64,000 bases of DNA from Emergomyces orientalis (lineage: Eukaryota; Ascomycota; Eurotiomycetes; Onygenales; Ajellomycetaceae): contig MOWL01000089.1 of NCBI GenBank assembly GCA_002110485.1, positions 186,001-250,000 of the forward strand, in the 5' to 3' direction. The translations under genes and the position numbers were made by a program. Shown in pieces: positions 24,388 to 36,854 of the stretch; the first letter of the stretch is position 1; each line of letters starts with the position of its first letter. A model generated the notes under the pieces. The model had not been told where the DNA came from, ran no database searches, and saw only the letters and a list, made by a program, of their open reading frames with translations.

Positions 24388-25248
24388 AGAATGCCGGATT
24401 ACGGGTTTCTCTTGCATTTTTATGATATATTATATACTCTAAATTTTTTTTGGCGTTTTTGGATTTTCTTTAATGCTGCATTGCCGGGTCCCTTTTTGGT
24501 TTTTTTCCACTATATATCCAATCTGTTATTGCATATACTCGCTCTTTTCTTCCCCTTTTGTATCCCTTGATACGACATTCCACTCTACCCAAATTCTGCC
24601 GTGTCCAACTGGCACTCCGGCACAATCCACTCCTCATATCATTGTTTTTGCACCTTGTTGCACTGTCCTTTTTGAGTCGTCCCCATATCTTCCCCCTTCA
24701 TGTAATATTGCATGGAGGCTAGAAGAAGATGAGGGGGATGGTTATCTATCGTAAAGGAGAAGAAAAAAAAAATAGAACAAGGACAACCTACACAATTGGT
24801 GGTGTCTCATCTCGGTTTCTGGCGGGCTATTGTTTTCGGTCTAGATCGGGCATAGAGATGTGTATTGGATAGGCGAAGCCGTGACGAAATTTTTTTTTTT
24901 TTTGATAGTGCAGTTTTTTAACGAAGATAATGTATTTATTTATTTATATATTTATATTTATATTCATATTGTGTTACCTTCGTTACACTGTGTAGATGCG
25001 TCGAACAGGAAAAGCATTACATCTCGGTCGTAGACAAGAAGGCCCTTGGGCTGTGCGTGTTATTATATAGTTTGATCAATCCGACCAATGAACCGTGTAC
25101 TGTGTCATAAAATCGCCAACCACACAGCCAGTTGTCCTTTTGTATTACTCTCTAAACGAAGAAAAAAATATCAATTGATTATCATATATTGTAGTCATTT
25201 CATCATATATGCATCAGGGTGACTCGCGGCCAGCAGGATATCATCATC
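24388..25248. other. Convergent intergenic region
   Basis: No gene supported. A/T-rich with T runs near 24445 and 24893 and a TTTA/ATTT patch at about 24940-24965; 3' flanks of the MFS and regulator genes. Confidence 0.5.
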
Positions 25249-28128
25249 TTATACCGGGAGGCTGGCTTCCTGGTACGGCCCAACAACATCAACTTTCATT
25301 TCAACTTCCCCATTCAACCCCCTCCCATTATTGCCATTTAGATCGCTATCGACGTCTATACGTAATGAATCAACAGCCGCATCCTCGCCCATCGCATATC
25401 CCATCTCGAACATACCATAATTCCCCGCGAACTCCTTCAACATGGTTTCAATAGATTGCTCCTCCATTCCCTCGTCAAGTAATGCACTACCAATCTCGTT
25501 TACTGTTTGTTCGCATTCGACTCCCGCACCCGCGCCCGTTTCCAATCCAGCCGGGGTTTGCAGAGACGGCGGCATAATATGGTCCACGGAGAAATCGCTC
25601 GTGCCCGCGTTGTTGTTATCGCTATTGTTACCTGAGTTGCTGTGGTTGGGGGAACTTGTTGACCTATTTTCGCCATCACCGTCGCCGTCGCCGTCAACGT
25701 CACCATCACCATCACCATTACGGTTCTCAACCACAATATCCATTTCGTTTGAATTTTCATGCTGATTCTCATTCGCACCCACGTCCCTATTCCCATTCCC
25801 CGCTTCGCCCCCATGCTCGGGTGTAGACACGCTGCTTCCTTCTCGCGCACGAGGGTGGCTTACAATGGAATCCAAAATCTTCAGACTGGGCGGACATGGC
25901 TTGGGCGATGATGTGGGGCCGTAACAATCCATCCCGGCACTGGCAAGGTCATAATAATCTGACGGCGCTCCTCCGGCCTGACCTTGCATAGATGGGTTGT
26001 AGGTGTATAGCTGTTGCACGCCCATGTCACGCATGATCTTTTCTATGGAGCTGGTGATGGCGTCTGCGACTGGGTATATTTCCGCCAGGCGCAGGAGCGT
26101 CTGCAAGCACTGGTGCAGGCTGTTCAGGCTGTTTAGTTTAATAGCTGTACCTGGCGATGAGAGGTCGATGACGTGCGTTGCGATGGCGGAGAGGAGGGGT
26201 GTGGCTCCGTTCGAGGGTAGGTAGCGTGTTAAGTTTAGATGATGAAGGTCCTGCGCGATGGCGGTTATTTCCGCAGCGGTGTGTCGGCCTTTCTCGAGAG
26301 ATTCTTGGTGTAATTCGCTGGGATGTAGTTTGTTTGGGAGGGCTCGTATGATTTGTGGAAGATGCAGTGTGCTGCGTGTAGCTAGGTATAGTAATTTGAG
26401 CATCGCGCGGTGAACGTGAAGGACTTCCTCCCCTTCTGACAATTCGCAGGCGAACTTTGGAGAATATCGAGTTTCTTTAGGGGTGTTGGCGAACCACTTC
26501 TCTAGATTCTCATCATGATATCTGATCTGTGCGATATCCGCTACCTCCCTTTTCGGGACAATAGCCGTCCTTGCACTTTGCGTAATCTCGACATCATGAA
26601 CCGGAGTTCGATACTGCAAAGCGAGTGCCTGATGTAAATGGCAGCACAGCTTTACCTTCTCAATGAACAGGAGTGCCAAATCCCGTTGATGTTCTGGGTT
26701 GCTTAGAATTTCGCTGCCCCCAATCATTTGCCGCAGGTGTGTAGGAAATGATCGAAATTCGAAATCATCCAAGTTGACCATGTCGAGGTCATAATCATCC
26801 TCTCTGATTCTAGTAGGGCGCCTCATGCCCAGCGGAATCGTTTTGTCTCGACTGTATAAAATCCACCAGGTACGTCTCCAAATTCGCCTAGCGTTGAGTT
26901 CCAACCCTGCACTTGCTATATCAAGATGTAGTCCATTACGCCTGGATAGGGCTAGACTGATGCCGATCCAGTGGAAGCTGTCCTTTTGGTCGTGAGGGGT
27001 TTCGAACCAATAGCTCATGAGCATTAATGCCTGAATTACAATGATTTGATCGTTTTCATAATCTAGTTCATAGAGTGCCTGGACCAAAATCGTCAGTTTT
27101 TAATGTCAAAGCCATATCAGACACAGCAAACGATCAAACCTACCCGTACTCTCTGAAAGAAGGCCTTCCGCGCTGCTCTTCTAGATTGATACCCGGCCAT
27201 GCGTAGATGTTTCATATTAACAAAAGCCGTTCCGGCAAACATCACAGCCTGGAAAAGCAACAAACTTATCCGCTTCCTTCCACTATTTTCGTAGATGGTC
27301 TGGAGGAAATCTTCCAGGTCAAGGAACGGCATGTATACGTGAACATAGTTCACAAAGCTTTTCAGAAGCTCGTTCCGAAACGCGAAATGGGGTATTTCGA
27401 AAGCACCTTTCTTATGAAGGTAATTGAAATCATCAGGGTCGAGCTCCATGCAATGTTGCTTGATGAATCGGGGAAGATCAATTTCCGGTTGCTTATGCGC
27501 GGTCTCGGGAGCGGGACCAAAAAGCTGATGCATGATTGAGAACATGTTTGACAAGATCATGTCATGCGCGACGATTGGATCGGTCTTAGATTGCTGTTGC
27601 AATTCGCAGTCACTGCTGTCGTACTCTTGAGTTTGTCAAAGCAGAATTAGCGGATGGTTTGATTCCGATATCATTTGTAGAAAACTCCCAGAAACTAGGA
27701 TGAACATGAGGTGAAAAGCACCCGATGAAATCGAGAAAATATGAGAATTAACTACCATTGCTTCGTTCCACGCTCCCGCTGGCTGAAGCTTGAATAAGCT
27801 CATTGTTGGGTGCCATATTTGCTGCGTTCCAATCTTTGTCGTCCGCATCCTTTTGCGGATTTCCAATGAGTAACGTGGTGCCATCTGCCGTACGAGCAAA
27901 TTTTGTTCGTTTGCTCTCTGCGATGATACATTCGGCTCCATCTAGACGGCAGTTGGTACAAGGCGTGCTTTTTAACAGAACATCGCAGCGAACTTTCCTA
28001 GCACGACAGCTACGACACGCTGCTGAGGCTCTTTTTTGAACAGGCTTTTTGGTGCTAGGACCAACATCGTCCTCAGCTTTCCTTTTTCTTTGTGTATGCA
28101 TATTTGGTGGCTGAGTAATTGTTGCCAT
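25249..28128 (-). CDS. Zn2Cys6 transcription factor with fungal_trans domain, cutinase-TF1-like
   Basis: Three exons, 28128-27756, 27625-27144 and 27078-25249, give 894 aa. Residues 38-67 form a C-X2-C-X6-C-X8-C-X2-C-X6-C binuclear zinc cluster (CRSCRARKVRC...) followed by a basic linker; it should bind a CGG-type DNA site in the nucleus. The middle carries the fungal-specific TF domain: FVNYVHVYMPFLDLEDF, AVMFAGTAFV, then after the splice ALYELDYENDQIIVIQALMLMS and RRIWRRTWWILYSRDK. The C-terminal part is acidic and repetitive (GDGDGDVDGDG), probably an activation region. It resembles CTF1/FarA-type regulators of fatty-acid or cutin response, but I cannot assign an orthologue. Convergent with the MFS gene. 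Confidence 0.85.
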
Positions 28129-29618
28129 GGTGGGCTTTAGGATGGTTGGAATTCAAAGGTGGTTTGAAGAGGGAACCGGTGATGCTTTTCTACTCCGCCA
28201 TGGGGCGTGGGAAGAAGCTGGGGAATCAGCCAGAGCTTCGAGGCCCCAGAAAAGCTAACTAACAGGCGGGGTGTTTCTAGCTCCTTTTTGGACCCCGGAA
28301 TCTGCCATGCCCAGGCTCTGGCCGTATCCACAGCGATTGGCTCTGCACGCCAAGCGGGCCAATGCCATCCGGCTAGTAAGTTGACTAGGTCTGTTTAGCG
28401 ACAGCGAGTCCCGCGGTGCATGCCCGAATGAACGGGAACATTCGGGGCATGCCCGGTGGGATCATCGGCAAGCCTGTAACACCAATCAATAATGGTAATG
28501 AGGGGAGAGAAATTCTGTAATAATAATTCCGACATGAGCTCGGTCAACATTGTAGGCGTCAAACCGCGCATGGAGAGCGGGTCAGATGAATTGAGGGAAA
28601 ACCGCCACAAGCACTCCACACTGCCAGGCTAGAGTCTTTGCCCCTTGCTTGCTCTGTAACACATAGCCAGAAGAATTTATTATTGTTAACCTTTGGCTTT
28701 ATTATTGCGCGGCTCCGGGCCGCCCGGAAGTAGTCACGAAATATTTAACTTTCTCTTTCGAGAGTTGAAAAGGGGCAAAATGTAACAAGCTTCGTTATTC
28801 TTCTCATCCCCGACGTCGGAGCTCTGACATAGGAAGCATTCATACCCTGTAGCACAAAAATTTTTACTCATTGGCTAAACCACGTGGAGAACATTTGCCA
28901 CTGTTATAGATTTTCAGGTTCTGTTGCCTTGGGCTGGGGCATTCGAATATACGAGTCAAGGAATAGAGCTCAAACACATCTTTAATATCACTTGTTGGAA
29001 TTTCATCTAGAGCTCACAAGTTGCTCCTCGCCGCCCAGCACACAGCACGTTCGACATGTCGTGTTATCCTGATTGTTTTGCACTATTTGATCCTGCTTCC
29101 TGTTGTTTCGCGGCGGCCGACTCAATAGGAATCTAGAATCAAACCTTACCGAAATTGGGCAATCAATAGACTTTTCCAGGGCGTCGATGTCTTAAGTCCG
29201 CCCTTGGCGTGTACTTTCCCAAAAATATACTCTGTATATCATTTCGGAGGAGAAACGATGGAATGTAGTTCGAGCCGTAATTAATGAATCTTTCACCCCG
29301 ATCATGGGCTTTTGATAACAACAAAGACCAACAACCAAACCATTTTACAGTTGAGCTCGAATTTGGCTTCCATATCCAGGACATAAGAACTTCTTCTCGA
29401 ACCCTAAGTGCCAAGAGATTAGTATGGGGCCCATCCAAGATTGGTTAGAGTGTAAGCCGTTAAAGTTGAATGTTATGGTATGGAACCAGAACGTTACTGA
29501 ACATTACTAAGCATGTTGTATTGCTGACGTATCAAGAATAATACATGCCACATTGTCCTTAGCATCAAAGCGGTCAGAGTATGCTACTGGCATTGTAGAT
29601 AGACCAACTTACAGGAAA
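28129..29618. other. Intergenic, transition into transposon block
   Basis: About 1.5 kb with no supportable host gene. The first part is the promoter flank of the regulator. From about 29340 it holds one arm of the long-range inverted sequence pair. The mariner 5' flank lies at its right end. Confidence 0.45.
29346..29411 (+). repeat. Left arm of inverted sequence pair (about 65 bp)
   Basis: This stretch matches the reverse complement of 37989-38055 along about 65 bases, including the perfect 17-mer TTTGGCTTCCATATCCA. It may be a terminal or dispersed repeat of an old element. Function unknown. Confidence 0.6.
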
Positions 29619-30605
29619 ATGGCACGGAATCTTCAGCCATGGAAGCGCGAATTGATTTGCCATATGATTCTTAGTATATCATTAACCACCTCGCAGATGG
29701 CCAAGGCTGCTGGATGTAGCAAGCGTACTATAACACATATCCGCAAAAATCTACGGTTGTTTGGCAGTGCCAGTCCACCTCCAATATGTGCTGGCTGGTC
29801 TAGAAGTATTACATCTCTGATGCTTGATACTCTCTGTGATTACCTCACCGAAAAACCTGGCCTATATATTGATGAGATGGTTGTCTTTCTTCAGAATGAA
29901 TTTGATGTATTAACATCTACAGCTAGTGTCAAATGAGCCCTTTGTCGCGCGGGTTGGACAAAAAAGAAAGCTCAGCAAAAAACAAAAGAGCAGAACCCTG
30001 AGCTACAAGATTTCTATCTGCATAGACTGTCTGAGTTTAGTTCATATCATCTGGTCTATGTTGATGAATCTGGATGTGACAAACGGATAGGATTTAGGCG
30101 GAATGGTTGGTCCCCACTAGGCGTGACACCAGTCCAAGTGTCAAGGTTCCACCGGGGCCAACGTTATCAGATACTCCCTGCCTATACTCAAGATGGCATC
30201 CTCCTTTCTCGTATCTTTACAGGTTCAACTGATGCCACTTTCTTCGAAAATTTTATTGGGCAGCTGCTCCAGCACTGTGGGCGGTGGCCGGAACCGAAAT
30301 CTGTCCTAGTGATGGATAATGCATCATTCCACCACTCACCCAGGATAAAACAGATATGCCTTGATACTGAAGTGAAATTACTGTATTTGCCACCCTACTC
30401 GCCAGATCTGAACCCAATAGAGGAATTCTTTGCTGAGTTGAAGGCTTACATCAAGAAGAACTGGTCATTATATGAGAAGAACCCTAGTCAGGGTTTCAGT
30501 GTTTTTCTTCAATGATGTGTTGATGTTGTCAGTGCGAAAAAAGAGAGTGCGGAAGGTCACTTTCAAAGCGCCGGCATATTGATTGAGCAATGTGGTTTTG
30601 AATAG
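29619..30605 (+). pseudogene. Tc1/mariner (DD34E) transposase, two in-frame TGA codons
   Basis: One frame (ATG 29619, MARNLQPWKRELICHMI) runs to TAG at 30603-30605 with stops only at 29934-29936 and 30513-30515, both TGA. The N-terminus has a helix-turn-helix (SLTTSQMAKAAGCSKRTITH) that binds element ends. The DDE catalytic core shows Asp in YVDESGCD, Asp in VLVMDNASFHHS and Glu in SPDLNPIEEFF with 34 residues between the last two, as in Tc1/mariner and IS630. In each gap the family expects an ordinary residue, and CGA-to-TGA would do it; both are consistent with C-to-T decay as in RIP. I could not find clear terminal inverted repeats or TA duplication. Confidence 0.85.
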
Positions 30606-30880
30606 AATGCTTTCATTGTTTTGTCCTAGTGGGGATATAGCACATGTTCATTGTTCATATTAGTGTTATTATAACTCCAGAGTTCTTGCAAAATTCACTC
30701 CATTTTTCAACACTCTTCAATTTATTTCCACCCCACCAATTCTCAAGTTACTAAAATGTTTGGTTACTACTGTAATACGCTCAAACAAAATCATCGCAAT
30801 AGCCCTCATGAGAAAATAAGAAATGAAAAGGCCAAGTAGTCAAATTATACACTCTAGCCTTGTAACAGCAAAGCCCAGTA

Positions 30881-31871
30881 TCACCTCACGCATTTCTTTC
30901 CTCTCACGGTGAGCTCCTTGGCCGGCTCGGGAGGACTGAGAATCCATTTCAGAATGTCAAAGGCTATCTTCTTGTCATAGTTGTCCTTGCCGAGGTTGTA
31001 TCTAGCCCTCAGTGTTAAGGTGAGCGTTGGGTATGTTTCTGATGGGTTGCAGGTCGCTTGGACTACGCGTACTTTCCCCTCAACGAATGTCCCGACCGTG
31101 GCCTTGAGGGTACTGTCAGTATTGGCACAGATCCAGGGATGCAAATAATAGATAGAATGTACAAAAGAAAGAAGAGTTGAACATACCGTCAAGGAACCTT
31201 CCTTGTATATTGGCTTGGCCATATACCGGTCCTTCTCAGGAAGCCAAACCATCTCGTTCATCTGACGGTAGAAGATCGAAGTGACTGCCAGTAGTTCACT
31301 TCTCAGAAGATAATCTCTGGAATTTCCTTGCTGCATTGCGTCAAATGCACTTGAGTGATCCCGAATTATGCAGCTCCAGTGGTTATGGCAAAGATGGAAG
31401 ATCTGAACCCCCTTAATGCGGACGTAGGAATCGATTATTATGCCAGCACCTAAATCGTCGAAGAGTGGGCCAGAAAAGCTGATAATATGTCAGATGAAAA
31501 GAGCAAAACTAAATAAAAGTGCATCAATCATCTTACTTGTTAGCTTTAAAGCGAACTTCTTCTAAGACTTGGTGGGCAGCGGTCTTCATGAAGCCAGCGA
31601 AACCCCAGTTGCCTGGGAGTCCCTGCTGATCTTTCTCCGGCGCAGTAACTCTCTCACACTTGTGGATGGCCTTGAGGAGCTCTGGAAATATTGAAAAAGC
31701 CACCTTCTCACCGGAAGTGTCTCTACAACACACCTCAAGGTCCTCTGTCTTTTGCAGCCACTCAAAGAGGAAAGAATCTTGCGAGTAATAGGTGAAGTAC
31801 AGGTCGAAAAGGCTTGCCATGAACCAACCAAGCTCCTCTGGGCGATCGAATGAATTCCTTTCCGATTGCAT
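30881..31871 (-). CDS. Unrecognised 310-aa protein, two exons
   Basis: Exon 1, 31871-31537, ends AAC-AA/GTAAGA; exon 2, 31478-30881, begins after TTATCAG. Joined they give 310 aa. No signal peptide or clear membrane helix is seen. The sequence has DLYFTYYSQDSFLFEWLQ near the N-terminus, FHLCHNHWSCIIRDHSSAFDAM, a region around ITSIFYRQMNEMVWLPEKDRYM and a C-terminal half with regular strands (TLTLTLRARYNLGKDNYDKKI). A potential 74-base intron after SLT would shift the frame, so I keep exon 2 continuous. I do not recognise the family. It has ordinary GC content and lies between a mariner relic and the AT-rich block. Confidence 0.6.
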
Positions 31872-33685
31872 GACGACGGGCTACATGTATCAATGAGAGA
31901 TGTCTGCTGCTTTGATGTGGTGATGATGATGCTGGTTACCAAAGGTAAGCTCTCATTACGTGACTAACTACCAATGGGAAAAGGCGCTCTGTTCTGAGGG
32001 CAGCCACTTGGAGCCTGTCTGCTGTTTCCTGGCAGTATCCCCCTCCCTCCACATAAACTTATAGAACCTGATGTTAATTTTAGTTTAGCACGTCCCCACC
32101 CTGCAAAGTTTTGTTGAACGGACATGGCAGCACCCCGTTGCAAGGCCGCTCAAGGCCTAGACAAAATCCCATCCAATAAAAAGGAATGGCATGAAGGGAT
32201 ACAAAAGTATAGCCTTCAATAACATACTCTTGAACAACTGTGCATGGAAGGTACCTGCTCCCTGACCAAGCTTGGGTCAAAGTACATGCTTTAATCTAAT
32301 GTCAGAGGTGCTGAACAGGGAGTTTCTTCACATTGATGGTTTCAAAAGAAGCATTTCTCACTATCTGATGCATTTGATCTCTCAAAAAAAGGCTCAAGAA
32401 TGTCTTAAAGTATATTGCCAATCTAGAGTATTTCTTCAGTGAAGACCATTCCATGAATGTCATAAAACTTATAAATAGAAACATTCTTGAACTTGACAAG
32501 CTTAGAATCTTATATTGAATTATGTGCATCTCAAAGGAATTCTGCAAGAGCATCTCTTCTGAATATTTTGGCATGCTTGTAGATGAGTTAGGGCCCTTCT
32601 TGATACTAGTTAGTGTGTACAATCAACTCCTGGATAGATCAATTCAGGCCTCAATTCATGAATGTCAGTTGGGCGGGGCTCTCAAAAGAATAGGATTTTA
32701 TGATGCTACATGACTCTCAGCATGTGCAGATTCTACAAATTCAACTCACCAAAACTTTCCCTCGCAGGAGTTTGGTGTGGAGGATATCAAGATAACAGAC
32801 ATTGAATATCAGTTAACAGTCTGTTATTCTTCTTGTATTTCTTCTGCTGTATCATCAGTGACAGAATCAGCAGAAGAAGAACCACCTCATCAAATCTCAA
32901 CTGAGACTCTTGTTGTGGATTTTATAGTTACTCTGTTCAGAGACTTAGCAAGTCTTGTGCAGACTCTCAACCCCAGGTCTCTCTGCATGGCAAACTTCTT
33001 TGAGACAATCTATAGATTTGGCCCTGTCTGTAATACTTCTAAAAAGCAAAGCAATGTTCAGTTTCAGGCCTGAATTGATGGGAGCATCTCATTCAGTCTA
33101 TCCCTGGCTGGCATACCACGTGAGGCAGCGATATTCGAAGCGAAACGCGCTGCGCGTAGGGACGGCGGGGGTAGTATCCCTGTTTTGGCCCAGCAGTCAA
33201 TGAAGCATGTCGCCTACATCTGGAAACACCATGAAGATGACCTGACAGTGATGCTATCTCTTATCTTTACATATTCTCTGTATTTCTGATCACAGGGGCT
33301 CTTACTGACAAGAGTTCTATTACAGTGAAAAAATAGAGACAAGATCTATCATATTTTCATAATAGTTCAAGATCACTTGTCTTTTCACATCAGCATCAGA
33401 ATCTATGACAGTACATATCTCAACTATATTTTTGAGTCAGATATTCAGTCAGTGTTTTCATCATAAAACAGAATCTCATTTCTTGAGATTCAAGAATTTG
33501 AACTCTTTGATATTACTGATGAGAAAGAGCTTGACAAGTTTCTGTATATCATGCTTTTTTTAATACTCTAGCAACTTGAACAAATGAACACTGAAAGCAC
33601 TCTTAAAAAAGCACTCAGTTAAGATTTTCTGCAACACAAATGACATTTTGTCTGGGAAATTCAATAACTCTTCAGACAATGATCA
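31872..33685. other. Border into the AT-rich CpG-poor block; small repeats
   Basis: No gene supported. To about 32290 the DNA has ordinary composition. From there to about 33085 it is AT-rich and almost CpG-free. About 33105-33225 is a CpG-containing islet (cluster GCGAAACGCGCTGCGCGTAG near 33138-33158). A 14-bp inverted repeat (ATCAATTCAGGCCT at about 32638-32651 and its complement near 33067-33080) brackets the middle part. Upstream of 33686 no intact reverse transcriptase is seen. Confidence 0.45.
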
Positions 33686-35074
33686 ATGTCAATAACAGCT
33701 TTAAGAAGAATTCTGGGAGCTTTCAAAACCTCTCCATGTAGAGCTATGGAAATAGAAGCTTCTATATCACCTCCTGAAATAAGATTTGAGAAGATATGCA
33801 AGAATTATGCACTGAGAATCATGAAAATGCCAGATATTCATTCAATTAGAAAAAGAATATCTACATCTTATCCTCCAATTCAATCTGGAAATGACTTAGA
33901 TTGGAATAGATATCTAGATTGGAATGAAAGTCAAGAAAATCAAGAAAATGAGAGAAATAGAAAAAAAATCCCTTCTCAACTATATAGAGTATGCTCAATG
34001 ATTAAAAATGAGTTCTCCTCATTAAATATTGAAAAGATTGAACACAAAAAGCTATATCCATGGAAAGAAAAACTAGGCTCAATGATTTCAATTGAAATAA
34101 GCGCATTATCAAAACCAGAAGAAGCTGAGAATCATAGAAGAATAATAGAGAAAATTGATTTTAAAAAGTCAATTCTAATCTATTCAGATGGTTCAATGAA
34201 TGAAAATAAAGGCCTAGGAGCTGGAATAGCATATACAGAAGATAATTACAAATATACATCAGATTCATGGAATATTGGAAATGAATGTGAAGTATTTGAT
34301 GCTGAATTATATGCTATTATGAAAGCTTTTAAACTGATAGAAATAAAAGCTTCAAAAAGAAAAGATATGAAAGAAGCATGGATTTTTTCAGATAGTCAAG
34401 CAGCTTTGAAAAGAATTCAAAAAAATGAAATTCATAATGGTCAAATGAATATAGAAGTAATTCTAAAGATATGCAAAAGAATTCAATTAAAATATAAGAC
34501 AAAGATATATCTGAGCTGGGTTCCTGCTCATATAAATATACATGGAAATGAGCTTGCTGATGAAGCAGCAAAGAAAGGAACAGAACTAAATATTGCAAGT
34601 TCAAAAATAGTTTCATGGTCTTTTATTAAAAGAAAGATAAAAGAGAATTGCTTAGAAAAATGGCATAAAATATGGGAAAAACAAAGAAAAAGTCCTCACT
34701 ATCTTAGATTTGAAACTAAACCTAAATGGAAATCATGCTCTATTAAGTGCAAGAAGAAGCTTTTCTCCTCAATCATTCAATTGAAACTAGGTCATGGCTA
34801 TTTCAAATCTTATTTGAAAAGAATATCTGATATTGAAAGTGAAAATTGTGAATATTGTGACTCTCTTGAAGACCCAGAACATATCTTAATGAATTGCTCA
34901 TTAAATCAAGAACTTAGAGCTGAACTGAGATATAAATATAAGCTGAGAGAAATGAATATGAAACTACTATTTTCAACTGAAATAGGCAGTCAATATTTAA
35001 TTGATTTTCTCAATGAAACTCAAATAGCTACTAGAAATCAATTCTATTTCAAAGATGAAAATATAAATGAATGA
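33686..35074 (+). mobile_element. Tad-like LINE, 3' fragment: open RNase H + zinc-knuckle ORF
   Basis: A 462-codon frame with no stop. It opens inside the piece joining reverse transcriptase to RNase H (LRRILGAFKTSPCRAMEIEA and FEKICKNYALRI are typical of Tad-clade LINEs). RNase H motifs are complete: Asp168 in YSDGSMNENKG, Glu207 in FDAELYAI, Asp236 in FSDSQAAL and Asp292 in NELADEAAKKG. Residues 388-404 form a C-X2-C-X7-H-X4-C knuckle as in LINE C-termini. TGA immediately precedes ATG (33680-33682), so it is truncated or decayed upstream; no reverse transcriptase was found. Arginines are almost only AGA and I count one CpG in the ORF. An A-rich tail at about 35265-35305 could mark the 3' end. 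Confidence 0.85.
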
Positions 35075-36854
35075 GAATCTGAAATATTCTTTATAAAAAC
35101 TGCTAGATATTATATAATATCTCACTATTTCTTTTGTGTTAGAGTCTGTCTTTTATTTCCTTTGTATTCATGTCATGAGTTATTTTGTCTATCATTAATT
35201 TATTTTCTTTGTAATCACTTGAAAATTATATGAAAAAAAGAGAATATAAATAATCTTCAAAGATATTTATAAATAAATAAAAAAATAAAAAAAAGAAAAA
35301 TCAATTTGCTGACTATTCTGAGCTGGAATTCAAGTATTGCAAGTGCTATTTGTTTGAAGAAAAAATGTATAGTAATTAGTGTTAAAGTTAGAAAAATCCT
35401 GAGACTCTTTGAGTCTCAGGTAGATATCATAGTCTCTGACTGCATATATATCTATAATTGAAGAATAATAATAATAATCAATGTCAATATAAAGACATTA
35501 TCAAAAGTTTTTACTCAACTAATAAAGTAAATGGGACACACTTCAAGCTGTTGCATATATCTGTCACATGTATTTGTGTGGGCCGAGCATGGTTTTTCAG
35601 AAAAGAGTATATTCCATGACTAAATGCTATGCGTGTAAGTGGTGTAATCATTGAGCACTAGATGAGCTGAAGGCAATTCTTGTTTTAATAAAGTTTGAAC
35701 TGTTAACCCTCTCAACAGCCTAGTCTGCTAGGTGCTGCAAGGACATTTGTCTTATTCTGCTGATGACTGTCAAAATACAATCAGCCTGAAAAATAAAGAG
35801 ATGAGTATGAAAATAATTCAATTCAGCAGCATCTCTTCTGACAATACTGTACATGTAACACATGAAACTCTTGTATAGAAAAATAGAAATTATCACAACA
35901 TTAGGCCTCCTGCTGTGCACTATGGTCAGCTCTACTTAGTTTATTCACTGTCATCTTCTGTGACATTCTGACAAAATTCCTCATGTGGCACATTTCTACT
36001 CGTGTGTATAACTCATTCATGAATATTATAAATAAAATGCTGTGCAGTTTCTCTTTTCACTTCTTGTTGAATGAAGAAATTGAGATTCTGATTCTCTAAA
36101 ATCAACTCAAGATCAAGATGATGTCTCAGAGTCACTTCACATATTTTTCTAAAATCAGCTTTGTATGTCTCATTAATCACTTTTGATTTCAGTCACTTGC
36201 AGTAATCCCTCACAGCTGCATCTCGGGGCCCGGGTATTACCAGATGCTCATTAGAAGCTGAAGGTCTGAGTGATAACAGCACAACCACAGAATCATTCAA
36301 TGACTGTGCTGATAAAATGTTGATGCTGATTGAAGGGTATGACACTCTCATTGCAGGTAAGCTATTGGTATTTTTTGACCCTCTTTCTGCCTGATGTTGA
36401 CTCTCCAGATACAGGTTCTGATAGAGATCACTAGAGATGTCATCATGACTCTCTAGAATACTGTCATCTTTAACAAGCTCAATGAGCTGTGTCAGATGAG
36501 AGAATTTTAGTTTATAATGTTTTTTATCACTAGAGTTCTTTCAGTATGAAGAAGACTGACATGAGCGCACCTCACATTGCATACACTTATATACAAATCT
36601 TCAGTCTGATGACCATTCAGTACTGTTTTCTTCAGTGTCAATTTGTGTATCATGTTCAGTAAGCATTCTTCTAGTCGCCAATACCTGACCTCTATTGTTG
36701 ACTTGTCTTGTCATGGTCATATCATCACTGTCATCACGCTTGTAGTTGAAGGAAATGATGACTCTAAGTTTCTTATCTATATGAAGCAGATTGCTTCATC
36801 TACAGAGCTGCCTCTTCACTGATACTCACTTAATGTTAGTAGAGTTATAGTCCT

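Noticed and set aside
29441..30800. Terminal inverted repeats for the mariner element
   Set aside because: I compared 150-200 bases on each side by eye and found no convincing inverted match; ends probably lost or diverged.
30881..31336. Possible third intron (GTATGT...ACAG, 74 bases) in the 310-aa gene
   Set aside because: Removing it shifts the frame to an early stop, while the unspliced frame stays open to a normal end.
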